A stretch of 64,000 nt of DNA from Coprobacter tertius (GCF_024330105.1 NZ_JANDHW010000002.1:310001-374000), one strand, 5' to 3'; positions 7,576 to 15,856 are shown, counted from the first letter of the stretch. The notes: generated by a model from the letters alone, not told the origin. Numbers and translations are program-made.

Positions 7576-8350
7576 AAAAATATTTATTGCTTTTATATTT
7601 CTATTATGGCTCGACGCGAATATATTTGCACAGAGCTTGAAGTATCAAAATCTAGATACATTCAACTGCATGGAACTCAATTGTGTGGTAAATAAATTAT
7701 TTGATATATCACACGTAGATATTGTTAATCAACCTGTTTTTATTTGGAGCCCGAATTATTCGGAAAAACATATATTCAACATCTCCTTTGACGAGAAATG
7801 TCACACTTCGCTAGACACTATTCTATTATTCAAAAATAACTCGAATCGAGATAGTCGGATATTAATATTTAAAACACAAAGCTATGAAAGGGTGAATGCT
7901 TACCAAACAAGGGTCGTTGGCTCTCATTTTAGCACGGCCACGATAAGTGTGGCTATCTTCTCGAAAGTTGACGACGGTTGGCAGCTTAACGCTTTTCAGA
8001 AATACTTTACCGATTCTGGATTGTTTGGCGGGGAGGGTAAAGAGGGGATTGGAAAATTTTCAGTTTTAAAGATAGACGGTCAGATATATCTCTCTTTTAA
8101 AAGACCTGTTGCCGGAAATAATGGCTTTAACGAGGGGATAGAAGAACTCTATTATGTAGACGGAGATTTGCCATGCAAAATACTTCAAAATGTATTTAAA
8201 CATATTTATTATCAAGAAAATGGAGAAAAGACAACTACTCAAAAGATAGATACCATAAAATCGACAAAAGAGTTTATATGGACTACAAACAACCTTAATA
8301 ACGATAAAAAATATATTTTTAATCGTAGTTATTGTCAATATAATATGTGA
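7565..8350 (+). CDS. Exported protein of unknown function
   Basis: 261 aa. Signal peptide MKNKKIFIAFIFLLWLDANIFAQ with an AxA-like cleavage region, then a beta-rich mature domain: INQPVFIWSPNYSEK-like strands, RILIFKTQSY, ISVAIFSKVDDGWQLNAFQKYF, FSVLKIDGQIYLSF. The central stretch with GWQLNAFQKYFTDSGLFGG followed by GNNGFNEGIEELYY resembles the all-beta fold of small envelope proteins in Bacteroidales immunity loci, but I cannot name a family. The start overlaps the preceding small membrane-protein gene by 11 bp, so translation is probably coupled. AT-rich like its neighbours. Confidence 0.55.
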   Translation: MKNKKIFIAFIFLLWLDANIFAQSLKYQNLDTFNCMELNCVVNKLFDISHVDIVNQPVFIWSPNYSEKHIFNISFDEKCHTSLDTILLFKNNSNRDSRILIFKTQSYERVNAYQTRVVGSHFSTATISVAIFSKVDDGWQLNAFQKYFTDSGLFGGEGKEGIGKFSVLKIDGQIYLSFKRPVAGNNGFNEGIEELYYVDGDLPCKILQNVFKHIYYQENGEKTTTQKIDTIKSTKEFIWTTNNLNNDKKYIFNRSYCQYNM

Positions 8351-8424
8351 CGATGATATGGTTTCGTTAATTAACTTATTGTATCAGTGGGCAAATTTAA
8401 GTACTTGCCTACTTGGCACTGAAA

Positions 8425-8497
8425 GAAAATATATCAAAAGAACTAAATAGCCACTCATCGATAAAAACGCCGAAAGGTGAGTTATTACAAAATTAAC
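8425..8497 (+). pseudogene. C-terminal remnant of a third copy of the small membrane protein
   Basis: The frame reads LKENISKELNSHSSIKTPKG and ends LLQN before a TAA. It aligns with the tail of the copy at 7269 (KKNISNELNSKSDIITPVGK): same length, same NISxELNSxSxIxTPxG pattern. Upstream, the frame hits a stop within about 10 codons and the membrane segments are absent. This is therefore a truncated copy left by deletion or recombination, lying between the 7565 and 8510 genes. Confidence 0.6.
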
Positions 8498-8509
8498 ATA
8501 GAATATTAT

Positions 8510-9397
8510 ATGAAAAATTGCTTCTGGGTCCTTTTTAGTTTACATATATTGCTAATATCCTGTTCAGGATCTTACAAATCAAAGAAAGATATAAACTTTA
8601 TCAAAAAGAATGCTATTTTGGATGTTAATAATGGTTGTACTGAAGATGAAATCACAGACAGAAATAGTGTAACTATAGCCTATCGAGATAGTTTACTCTC
8701 TCGATACGACGGCTTAAAATATTTTAGTTATACAAAAAGCGTTGGAGATGATTCGTATTCTATGGAAATCGAAACATTTCCAGATACAATAAGTGTAAGT
8801 GAAGAAAACGGGATTCGTTATACGGTAATAAAAAGAAACGGATTGGTTTTGGATGTCCGACAAAAAGGAGATCTGTTTTCTAATGGTCGAATTTATTGCA
8901 AACATTCCGAATATAATGACAGTTGTTTGTCTACAAAAGTCACATGGTTTCTTGATGATACGATAAAGTTATTGAGCTATGAAGAGACGGCAGCCTTTAT
9001 AAAAGATTCTATTTATGACATCAATTATGATGGAGTCAATGATTTAGTTCTAACTTACTCTATAGGTTCATCTACAAATAGCGATATATACTTATTCGGC
9101 CATAATGGAATGGTGTTGAGAGAGAAAGTGCTCAGGAACTATTTTCCCCTTTTGGATGGAGAATTTATACAGTCTGATAGTTATAGGTCAGGGATTGTGT
9201 TTTTTCAAAAGTTAAAATGGAATGAGCTGCAAATAGATACATTAGAGCAGATTTATTACGACGTTGCTGATAAACGATCGTATATAGTACCTCCTTTGGA
9301 AATAGATGAAAATGGCACTTATGTTAAAAATAAAGAAGCGATGCCCATTAATAAAATGTTAGATAAATGCTACTTAAATGCTTTAAGCAAATATTAG
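8510..9397 (+). CDS. Lipoprotein of unknown function with an FG-GAP-like calcium motif
   Basis: 295 aa from the ATG at 8510. The leader MKNCFWVLFSLHILLISC gives Cys18 as the lipidation site; an in-frame upstream start (8477) would bury the signal peptide. The mature part is beta-rich. Near residue 170 is YDINYDGVNDLVLTY, a DxNxDGxxDL loop as in FG-GAP/VCBS repeats and calcium-binding loops, followed by SDIYLFGHNG. A single such motif is not enough for a full propeller. The function is not recognised; in this setting an envelope-anchored immunity or binding role is a guess. Low GC like the rest of the island. Confidence 0.55.
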   Translation: MKNCFWVLFSLHILLISCSGSYKSKKDINFIKKNAILDVNNGCTEDEITDRNSVTIAYRDSLLSRYDGLKYFSYTKSVGDDSYSMEIETFPDTISVSEENGIRYTVIKRNGLVLDVRQKGDLFSNGRIYCKHSEYNDSCLSTKVTWFLDDTIKLLSYEETAAFIKDSIYDINYDGVNDLVLTYSIGSSTNSDIYLFGHNGMVLREKVLRNYFPLLDGEFIQSDSYRSGIVFFQKLKWNELQIDTLEQIYYDVADKRSYIVPPLEIDENGTYVKNKEAMPINKMLDKCYLNALSKY

Positions 9398-9426
9398 TTT
9401 GACCGAAATATAAAACTGTTAATATT

Positions 9427-10856
9427 ATGACCTTAAAAACAAAAATCGAAAGATCGGGTAGTACTGTTGAATTATGTGCAATGATGAATTATCGACAGAG
9501 TGATCCCGTTACATGGAAGAAGGTGACATACACTCCCGAGGAGGTGAAAGCCAGAAAACACATGACGTTAGCGGACAACAGTGAAACTATTGCCACCGGC
9601 TTGTCATGCCAATACACCTTTACCAAAAAAGACGAAGGCAAGTATGTAAGATTCCATGCTTATGTCAATGCAATACAAACATGCGAGCAAATCGTTGTCT
9701 ACTATGTTGGGCCCGTTTGTAAAACAGAAATTCGTATAGCGGCGTAGATGCTGATATAAAAGAGGCTGTGGCAGGAGATGTCATTAAATTATCGGTAGAA
9801 TACTGTCGGCAGGCGAAACCAGAAGTAGTTATACCTGAAGAAAAAGTGACTCAGGCTACAAAAGACAGCGTAAAATGGATGGTGAAGATTGACAATCAGG
9901 AGGAGCGTCTTGTCATTAACGATGAGGTGATCAAAGGTGGTCGTATTTCATTGGAAGTGCTGGAAAAGTGGGCTGGTAAAGAGATTACTATAATGCCATA
10001 CTTGGTGACAGTGTCAAAAAAGAAAGCTGTCACTATCATAGTAAAAAAAGTTTTTCCTATGTTGATATTGCAGGGAAAACGCAGAAAAGGGATGAATCGT
10101 AGCAATTCTGAAACTGCTGCTGATTTACTCTATGGCGATTATACAATGGATGAATCCGGATTTAATAAATTGAAACAACAATTGATTTCCATCTTTGTCA
10201 GTGAAAAGAAGAAAAAACAGGAAGACGCTGAAAAATATGCTGACCAAAGAATTAATAAAGTGAGATCTTTTGCACGTAAATCAGATGACAATCTATTTAA
10301 AATATTCAACAACGAGATTGAATGGTATTCTATGGGAAAATTAGAAGATGTAGCACACAAAATGGTTGCAAAGATGAAAGCTAATAAAGGTGGGGAGTTT
10401 TCAGATGCAGTTTTAACAGGAAAAGTGAAAGAACATGACAGTTCAAAGTCGTTTATAAATCATGTTAAAAAAGCTATAATCGAATATCTGAGCAAAAACA
10501 AAGGTCGGTTTGAAAACTTAAATATAACAGATGGCTCGACAGGTGTTCTTTATCAATATTTATTAGATCATGGCGTTCAAACTCCAACATTCAATGATAA
10601 AATAAGTGGTTTAGGAATTACGATACATGATGTATGGGCATATCAGGTTTTTATTACGGATTATGCTATAAACGGAAATAACTTTACGGCTAAATTGGAA
10701 TTTATTTATTGGGATCATTTTGGACTTGATTATCCTGACATTGTAAATTATGATAATGACATTTTTTATAGTTGGTTTGTTTTACAGCATTTTAAAAATT
10801 ACCAGCCATTTATCACAAAAATAATAATAAATGAAACTTGCAATGGAACTTTTTAA
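9427..10856 (+). pseudogene. DUF3289-type toxin-like protein split by a one-base frameshift
   Basis: Two adjacent frames form one protein of about 476 aa. Part one (9427-9747, from ATG) has an Ig-like module: RSGSTVELCAMMNY, PVTWKKVTYTPEEVKARKHM, then KYVRFHAYVNA. At 9721-9724 the A4 run appears one base short; adding one A continues NRNSYSGVDADIKEAVAGDV into part two. Part two has a second module (DSVKWMVKIDNQEER, WAGKEITIMPYL) and a C-terminal region of about 230 aa: EFSDAVLTGKVKEHDSSKSF, IHDVWAYQVFITDY, WDHFGLDYPDI and WFVLQHFKNYQPFI. I recognise the last region as DUF3289, a family of unknown function seen at the C-terminus of polymorphic-toxin or secretion-effector-like proteins. No signal peptide. 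It may be dead, or read by frameshifting. Confidence 0.6.
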
Positions 10857-10860
10857 ACGG

Positions 10861-11478
10861 ATGATCACAAAAATCATTTTATTATTGTTACTTCCTGCCA
10901 TTTGTCATGGATGCAGCGATGAAAATGTAAGTATAGAACCGATTGGTGATTCAGGCCGGTACAAAATGGGGAATGACGAATTTCAATACTATACCGTAGC
11001 TAATTATAAGAATTGTTCACCGGATTCTTTACTGAAAATACTATGCAATTTTTGCCGACAAAAACACTTGACAAAGTCTGTTGCGCAAAATGATTTTGTA
11101 TCTATTTTCTTTTACGAAAAAACATTATTCGCAGATTATCAGGAACACATAAGTGATGCTATACGCAGTGAAACGGGAAGTATTGATAAATACAGCCGTA
11201 ATCTAATTGCCAAAATCTATTATTTAAAAATAGCCCATGATAAAAACGTAGTTTTAACAAAAATCATATACAATAAAGATTCAATAATCTTACTAAAAAG
11301 AGATACTTTAGAAATGTTTCGAGATGATGACAGAGCATTAGAGAATAAATGGGATGAAGCATTGTGGAATGAAAATGGAGCTTATGCACCACCTGTATCT
11401 GGAAATACTCCTGGTGGAGAGCTACCTGCTAATTTATATATTTTCGAAAAAGGTAAAACACCCATTCCGACAAGATAA
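10861..11478 (+). CDS. Lipoprotein directly behind the DUF3289 gene; candidate immunity protein
   Basis: 205 aa from the ATG at 10861, 4 bp after the DUF3289 stop; in-frame ATGs at 10831 and 10843 would overlap it. The leader MITKIILLLLLPAICHGC ends in Cys followed by SDEN, a reasonable lipidation site in Bacteroidota although the -3 residue is unusual. The mature part has FQYYTVANYKNCSPDSLLKI, FVSIFFYEKTLFADYQEHI and KIYYLKIAHDKNVVLTKIIY, and a Gly/Pro-rich tail. No family recognised. An envelope lipoprotein encoded immediately after a toxin-like gene is the usual place for an immunity gene, but this is inference from position only. Confidence 0.55.
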   Translation: MITKIILLLLLPAICHGCSDENVSIEPIGDSGRYKMGNDEFQYYTVANYKNCSPDSLLKILCNFCRQKHLTKSVAQNDFVSIFFYEKTLFADYQEHISDAIRSETGSIDKYSRNLIAKIYYLKIAHDKNVVLTKIIYNKDSIILLKRDTLEMFRDDDRALENKWDEALWNENGAYAPPVSGNTPGGELPANLYIFEKGKTPIPTR

Positions 11479-11480
11479 AA

Positions 11481-11567
11481 ATGAAAATACTGTATAAAAT
11501 GAAAGTTATAAAGATATATATAGCCGGATGTATTTTATGTGCCTTACAATCGATGGAACCGAGATAA
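11481..11567 (+). pseudogene. N-terminal remnant, probably of the small membrane protein
   Basis: 28 codons: MKILYKMKVIKIYIAGCI then LCALQSMEPR and stop. From the second ATG (11499) it resembles the start of the 7269 copy (MKILKIYTGC, then WGAAFAVLEGLEP) both in protein and in DNA (ATATATA-CCGG-TGT-TTT). The conserved CLDEN half is missing. I read it as a deletion remnant; it could be chance similarity in AT-rich DNA. Confidence 0.35.
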
Positions 11568-11568
11568 A

Positions 11569-11970
11569 ATGAAAAAGTTAATTATAAATTCAGGGATTAC
11601 AGTTGGGGTAACTTTACTCCAATTCATGTTACTGTTAAGTCTGATGCATCTATTATATTTAGTACGCGACGCATATGTTCATTCCGTAAATATTGATTTG
11701 TATTGGGGACGTAATCTATGGTTCGGTTCAAGGTATCTCTTTTTACCTTCATTTACGCTTGCGAATATCGCTGTTTTATTCATAAATCGTCTTAAGATAG
11801 TACTTTTGATTAATGCATTATTACTGGTATATGTATCGTATATGTGGTTAGGAACCCATGCGTCTTACCCCTACAGGAGTTTAGCGATATATGTAATATT
11901 TATTGTATTATTTTGTATTGGTGCCTGTTTCATATATCAAATAAAAATTAAGACACGCCCGCCTGAATAA
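11569..11970 (+). CDS. Integral membrane protein of unknown function
   Basis: 133 aa from the ATG at 11569 (MKKLIINSGITVGV), 1 bp after the preceding remnant's stop; a longer start at 11539 would put charged residues before the first membrane segment. Four hydrophobic helices can be drawn: residues 6-32, about 55-75 (around FLPSFTLANIAVLFI), 77-95 (KIVLLINALLLVYVSYMW) and 103-125 (LAIYVIFIVLFCIGACFIY), with a basic C-terminal tail. No family is recognised. As part of the island it may be a membrane immunity protein, which is speculation. Confidence 0.55.
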   Translation: MKKLIINSGITVGVTLLQFMLLLSLMHLLYLVRDAYVHSVNIDLYWGRNLWFGSRYLFLPSFTLANIAVLFINRLKIVLLINALLLVYVSYMWLGTHASYPYRSLAIYVIFIVLFCIGACFIYQIKIKTRPPE

Positions 11971-12285
11971 TAAGTAACAAAAATGAAAAGCCTTTTTAGT
12001 ATCAAAAAAACAAATATTTCAGAGACGAATAGCGGAACCTGCATAGAAGTGTTTATGTATTTTTATATCTAGAATCAGATTATTTATTAATATTTAAAAA
12101 TAATATTGTTGTAAATGTAAATAAAAAAGATTTTTTTTGTTATAATATATATTAATAATATTATATAAAAAGAGGCAGAATCGAAGGCTAATTTACAATA
12201 AACCGCTTATCTTGATTATCTTGTATTATTTACATTTAACGGGAAAATGATTTTAAAATTTTATAATTGAATAAATTAATCCGTA
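11971..12285. other. AT-rich spacer before copy 2 of the duplicated pair
   Basis: About 315 bp. It contains a 29-codon frame at 11983-12072 (MKSLFSIKKTNISETN...), most likely a remnant. An AT-rich leader at 12091-12133 matches 5621-5668 in 22 of 25 positions over its best stretch (12109-12133 with 5644-5668). No RNA gene, terminator or full promoter was recognised. Confidence 0.4.
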
Positions 12286-12915
12286 ATGAAACGATCGGTT
12301 GTAATTATCGTCGCCCAAGTGTTTTTTATGACAGTAAGTTATTCTCAATCGATAAGTTTTCAAAAACTTATCGAATCGGTTCCTATCGATAGTTCTACTA
12401 TAGGAAGGTATGATTTATATGAGTTGGATTCATTGCAATACGACTTTAATTTTAATTGGAATGCTTTGGCTTGGGATATAAATAAAGATATTAAAAACGA
12501 ATATGGATTAAATGACTATTTTGATTACGACGCATTCAAGGATCAGATTAAACATCAGTATTCATTATTGCATAGGCAGGGGAGGTTTATTTTTGCCAGG
12601 CGTCTTCCTAAAGTGAGAAACCGTGAACTGTTGCTTTATTATATAGAACGTTTTCATTCTTTTAAAGATAAAGATAAATTTCCCCAATGGGTGTTGCTCT
12701 GTGTAAATAATGAGGGTAAGATTAAGAAAGTATTAGTTGTGGCGGAGGTCGATTGCCGGGAGCTCGACCAGATTTGCCAAACTTTATTTCTGACGCAAGA
12801 AGATGGTATTTTGATTAAAGATTTTTTGGGACCGTGGGAAGGCGATCCCGAGTGGTATAGTCCGGAATATTTGTACTGTCGGGATACAAGATTTGTTTCT
12901 TTTACCGATTTGTAA
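12286..12915 (+). CDS. Exported 209-aa protein, copy 2 of a duplicated pair
   Basis: Full-length paralogue of the gene at 6621, same length. Signal peptide MKRSVVIIVAQVFFMTVSYS, then FQKLIESVPIDSSTIG, YGLNDYFDYDAFKDQ, FIFARRLPKVRN, LLLYYIERF, FPQWVLLCV, VVAEVDCREL, GDPEWYSPEYLYCRDT and FTDL. Divergence is spread along the whole protein, so the duplication is not recent. The spacer to the next gene (12919-12936) matches that of copy 1 in 16 of 18 bases, showing that the pair was duplicated as a unit. Family and role unknown; probably periplasmic. Confidence 0.65.
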   Translation: MKRSVVIIVAQVFFMTVSYSQSISFQKLIESVPIDSSTIGRYDLYELDSLQYDFNFNWNALAWDINKDIKNEYGLNDYFDYDAFKDQIKHQYSLLHRQGRFIFARRLPKVRNRELLLYYIERFHSFKDKDKFPQWVLLCVNNEGKIKKVLVVAEVDCRELDQICQTLFLTQEDGILIKDFLGPWEGDPEWYSPEYLYCRDTRFVSFTDL

Positions 12916-12936
12916 TGAGATGAGAAGATATTGAAT

Positions 12937-13167
12937 ATGAAGTTTCTGAAATATATATTGATTATTTTAGGTACATTATCAGGTGCAGCACTTGCTGTAA
13001 TGGAGGGAACCGAACCTTGTTTAGACGAGAATCTTATTTCGTCGGCTTTCATCCCTGATATGAGTTTTTTTATACAAATATTGATTATTTATATTTTTAT
13101 AGGAACGATTTCGGGATGGGCTATTTGGTTTTGTATTTCGGGAATATATCGAAATTTTTTTCGGTAA
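12937..13167 (+). CDS. Small membrane protein, copy 2
   Basis: 76 aa from the ATG at 12937; a TTG two codons earlier is unlikely. Two hydrophobic segments, roughly residues 5-22 (YILIILGTLSGAALAVM) and 44-66 (FFIQILIIYIFIGTISGWAI), bracket the loop EGTEPCLDENLISSAFIPDM that is conserved in copy 1. Unlike copy 1 it lacks the polar NISxELNS tail and ends NFFR. Both termini are predicted on the same side of the inner membrane. The function is not recognised; its fixed position behind the 209-aa exported protein suggests a partner. Confidence 0.55.
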   Translation: MKFLKYILIILGTLSGAALAVMEGTEPCLDENLISSAFIPDMSFFIQILIIYIFIGTISGWAIWFCISGIYRNFFR

Positions 13168-13401
13168 CGATAATAGAGCGGGATTTTTTAATTTCAATGT
13201 AGAATTTAATCATCGATAGTAGAGCAATGGATCGATACTATATATTCCATTGAGGGTATACTTACAACTAAACTTAAAAATTATCCTTGTTCTATTTTTT
13301 TTATTATTGATAATGAGGAATTTAACTATTATTGTTTTATAAAAAACATAAACTATAACAATAGATAACTCCCGGGTTACTAAAATTTTTCATTCATTAT
13401 A

Positions 13402-13431
13402 TTGCCTGTTATCGGAAAATCTTTACTTTTG
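13402..13431 (+). promoter_or_regulatory. Promoter of the tetR-fabH-fabG unit
   Basis: TTG at 13402-13404, 19 bp spacer, then TACTTTTG at 13424-13431: both halves of the Bacteroidota -33/-7 promoter with standard spacing. The tetR ATG follows 35 bp downstream. The leader is a natural place for an autoregulatory operator, but I saw no strong palindrome there. Confidence 0.7.
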
Positions 13432-13466
13432 CACAGTTTTTTGGTAAATGTGCAATAAGATATCAT

Positions 13467-14045
13467 ATGGTAAAAACAAGAGAAAAGCTTGTTGATGTAG
13501 CTCGTCAATTGTTCGCTCGGGTAGGGATAGAAAATACGACGATGAATGATATTGCCATAGCATCGAATAAGGGACGCCGCACATTATATACCTATTTTAA
13601 AAACAAGAACGAGATATACCGGGCGGTTGTCGAATCGGAGTTGAAACATCTTTATCAGCGTCTTTGTAATGTCGTAAATCGGGATCTTCCCCCTGAAGAA
13701 AAACTGGTGACATATATTTCTACTCGTTTCGAGGCGATGAAAGAAACTGTTTCCCGGAACGGTTCTTTGAGGGCGGAGTTTTTCAGGGATATTTGGAAAG
13801 TGGAGCAGGCCCGGAAAAATATCGATGCGCAGGAAGTAGAATTATTGAAGAGGATTTTACAAGAGGGAGTAGCAGGCGGAGTATTTCAGATGCCGAACGT
13901 TGCCGTTACGGCAACCATATTGCATTATTCATTGAAAGGTCTGGATGTTCCTTATATCCGTGACAATTTTTCTGATTTGAGTGTAGAACGGTTTCGTTTG
14001 AAAGAATACATAACCGATTTTATATTGTACGGAATAAAAAAATAA
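13467..14045 (+). CDS. TetR/AcrR-family transcriptional regulator
   Basis: 192 aa. The N-terminal helix-turn-helix is canonical: REKLVDVARQLFARVGIENT, TMNDIAIASNKGRRTLYTYF, KNKNEIYRAVVESEL. The C-terminal ligand domain (residues 60-190) is divergent, as usual. It lies 18 bp before a FabH-type synthase and FabG, so it probably senses an acyl-CoA or acyl-ACP and controls this small fatty-acid unit, by analogy with FabR/FadR-type TetR proteins. The ligand is unknown. Confidence 0.9.
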   Translation: MVKTREKLVDVARQLFARVGIENTTMNDIAIASNKGRRTLYTYFKNKNEIYRAVVESELKHLYQRLCNVVNRDLPPEEKLVTYISTRFEAMKETVSRNGSLRAEFFRDIWKVEQARKNIDAQEVELLKRILQEGVAGGVFQMPNVAVTATILHYSLKGLDVPYIRDNFSDLSVERFRLKEYITDFILYGIKK

Positions 14046-14063
14046 TAACTTTAAACAGACTTT

Positions 14064-15008
14064 ATGTTTATTAATGCGACTGGATTTTATATCCCGGAGG
14101 GCCGGGTATCCAATGATCATTTTCTTGAGGTGAATGGTCTTACGAGTGACTGGATCTTGCAACGCACCGGAATAAAAACACGTTCGAAAGCCGGTGAAGG
14201 TGAGAATACGCAGACAATGGGTTTCGCTGCTATCAGGTCGGCAATCCCTGCTTTACCTTATCCTATAGAGGACGTCGATTTAGTAGTATCGGCCTGTTAT
14301 TCTCCTTATGATACGGTAGCGACATTAGCGCATTGGGCTCAAAAAGAATTTAATATAGAGAAGGCTAAGGCCCTTTATCTTTCTTCAGCTTGCTCTTCTT
14401 TTGCCAATGGTCTTGAAGTAGTAGAAGGATATTTTGCGATGAATAAGGCTTCTAAAGCCCTTATAATCTGTTCGGAACACAATACGTATTACAGTAATGA
14501 ATCGGACCCGAAGTGCGGGCATTTATGGGGCGATGCGGCCGTTGCGTTGTTTGTTTCCAAAGAGCCGCAGAAGGAAGAAGAAGCCGAGATACTCGATATT
14601 TTTACCAAAGGTCTCGGACATATCGGGAAAGGTCCCGAGGCGGTACACCTTAAACCGAAAGAAGAGGGTATTTCAATGCCTGAGGGGAGAGACGTATTTA
14701 TGCATGCATGTAAATACATGATCGATGTACTCGAGAATATTACTTCGAAACAAAATATAACGATTGCCGATCTCGATTACATCATTTGTCATCAGGCTAA
14801 TATGCGTATCGTGGCTAATATCGCCCATTTGTTGAATCTCGACGAATCGCGTTTTCTCAATAATATTCAGGAACTCGGTAATACAGGTTCGGCAAGTGCA
14901 ATGTTGGTACTGGCTCAAAATATTGCTAAAATGAAAAAAGGTACTAAAGTAGGACTTACTGTATTTGGAGGAGGATATTCCAGCGGTGGTTTTCTGGTGC
15001 GTATCTGA
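14064..15008 (+). CDS. fabH: 3-oxoacyl-ACP synthase III (FabH-like)
   Basis: 314 aa. Condenses an acyl-CoA primer with malonyl-ACP in type II fatty-acid synthesis. The thiolase-fold catalytic triad is present: Cys110 in YLSSACSSF, His243 in ICHQANMRI and Asn273 in QELGNTGSAS; the C-terminal VFGGGYSSGG loop completes the fold. The sequence belongs to the FabH-like group found behind TetR regulators in Bacteroidales, so it may be a specialised paralogue rather than the housekeeping FabH; acyl specificity cannot be read. fabG follows 39 bp later. Confidence 0.85.
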   Translation: MFINATGFYIPEGRVSNDHFLEVNGLTSDWILQRTGIKTRSKAGEGENTQTMGFAAIRSAIPALPYPIEDVDLVVSACYSPYDTVATLAHWAQKEFNIEKAKALYLSSACSSFANGLEVVEGYFAMNKASKALIICSEHNTYYSNESDPKCGHLWGDAAVALFVSKEPQKEEEAEILDIFTKGLGHIGKGPEAVHLKPKEEGISMPEGRDVFMHACKYMIDVLENITSKQNITIADLDYIICHQANMRIVANIAHLLNLDESRFLNNIQELGNTGSASAMLVLAQNIAKMKKGTKVGLTVFGGGYSSGGFLVRI

Positions 15009-15047
15009 GCTAGAATAGTAAATATTATTTTATTAAATATTTTAATT

Positions 15048-15794
15048 ATGAAATTACTCGAAGGAAAAGTGGCTGTTATTACCGGTGCAGCCCGTGGTAT
15101 TGGTAAAGCTATTGCTATTAAATTTGCTCAGGAAGGAGCCGATATCGCTTTTACCGATCTGGCGATCGATGATAATGCAAAAGCTACCGAAGTTGAAATT
15201 GCGGCTTTGGGAGTTAAGGTAAAAGGCTATGCTTCGAATGCCGCTAATTTTGAAGATACCCACAAAGTGGTCGAAGATATCGTAAAAGATTTTGGTCGTA
15301 TAGATATTCTGGTGAATAATGCAGGTATTACTCGTGATGGACTGATGATGCGTATGACCGAGTCTCAATGGGATATGGTGATTAATGTAAACCTGAAGTC
15401 GGCATTTAACTTTATACATGCCGTAACACCGTTTATGATGAAACAGCGTTCGGGCAGTATTATTAATATGGCTTCGGTTGTCGGTGTATCGGGTAATGCC
15501 GGTCAGAGTAATTATTCGGCATCGAAAGCTGGTATGATAGGTCTTGCAAAATCCGTTGCCAAAGAGCTGGGTTCTCGAGGTATACGTGCCAATGCAATCG
15601 CTCCGGGATTTATTATTACCGATATGACGGCTGTGCTTTCGGATGAGGTGAAGGCCGAATGGGCTAAACAAATACCTCTGCGTCGTGGAGGTACTCCCGA
15701 GGATGTAGCTAACGTATGTACTTTCCTCGCATCCGATCTTTCTTCGTATGTTACGGGACAGGTCGTTCATTGTTGTGGAGGAATGAATATGTAA
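15048..15794 (+). CDS. fabG: 3-oxoacyl-ACP reductase FabG
   Basis: 248 aa short-chain dehydrogenase. It reduces 3-oxoacyl-ACP with NADPH in fatty-acid elongation. The Rossmann motif TGAARGIGKAIA is at residues 12-23, NNAG at 90-93, and the catalytic Ser143, Tyr156 and Lys160 lie in NMASVVGVSGNAGQSNYSAS. The C-terminal PLRRGGTPEDVANVCTFLAS and YVTGQVVHCCGGMNM are FabG-like. Last gene of the tetR-fabH-fabG unit, ended by a strong terminator. Confidence 0.92.
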   Translation: MKLLEGKVAVITGAARGIGKAIAIKFAQEGADIAFTDLAIDDNAKATEVEIAALGVKVKGYASNAANFEDTHKVVEDIVKDFGRIDILVNNAGITRDGLMMRMTESQWDMVINVNLKSAFNFIHAVTPFMMKQRSGSIINMASVVGVSGNAGQSNYSASKAGMIGLAKSVAKELGSRGIRANAIAPGFIITDMTAVLSDEVKAEWAKQIPLRRGGTPEDVANVCTFLASDLSSYVTGQVVHCCGGMNM

Positions 15795-15810
15795 TCATTC
15801 GGAATGATAT

Positions 15811-15856
15811 AAATAAGGGGGTCGGGAAACTTTTATGTTTTCCGACCCCCTTATTT
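15811..15856 (+). terminator. Rho-independent terminator after fabG
   Basis: A long stem (AATAAGGGGGTCGG paired with CCGACCCCCTTATT, extended by A-T pairs) around a short loop, ending in a run of T. Strong and unambiguous. Confidence 0.9.

Noticed and set aside
5600-13200. Integrative element with recombinase
   Set aside because: No integrase, relaxase, transposase or attachment-site repeat was found; the island is called only on gene content and base composition.
15054-15770. Long minus-strand frame opposite fabG
   Set aside because: It is the shadow of a well-conserved gene; its translation is rich in His, Ile, Ser and Arg with no domain pattern.
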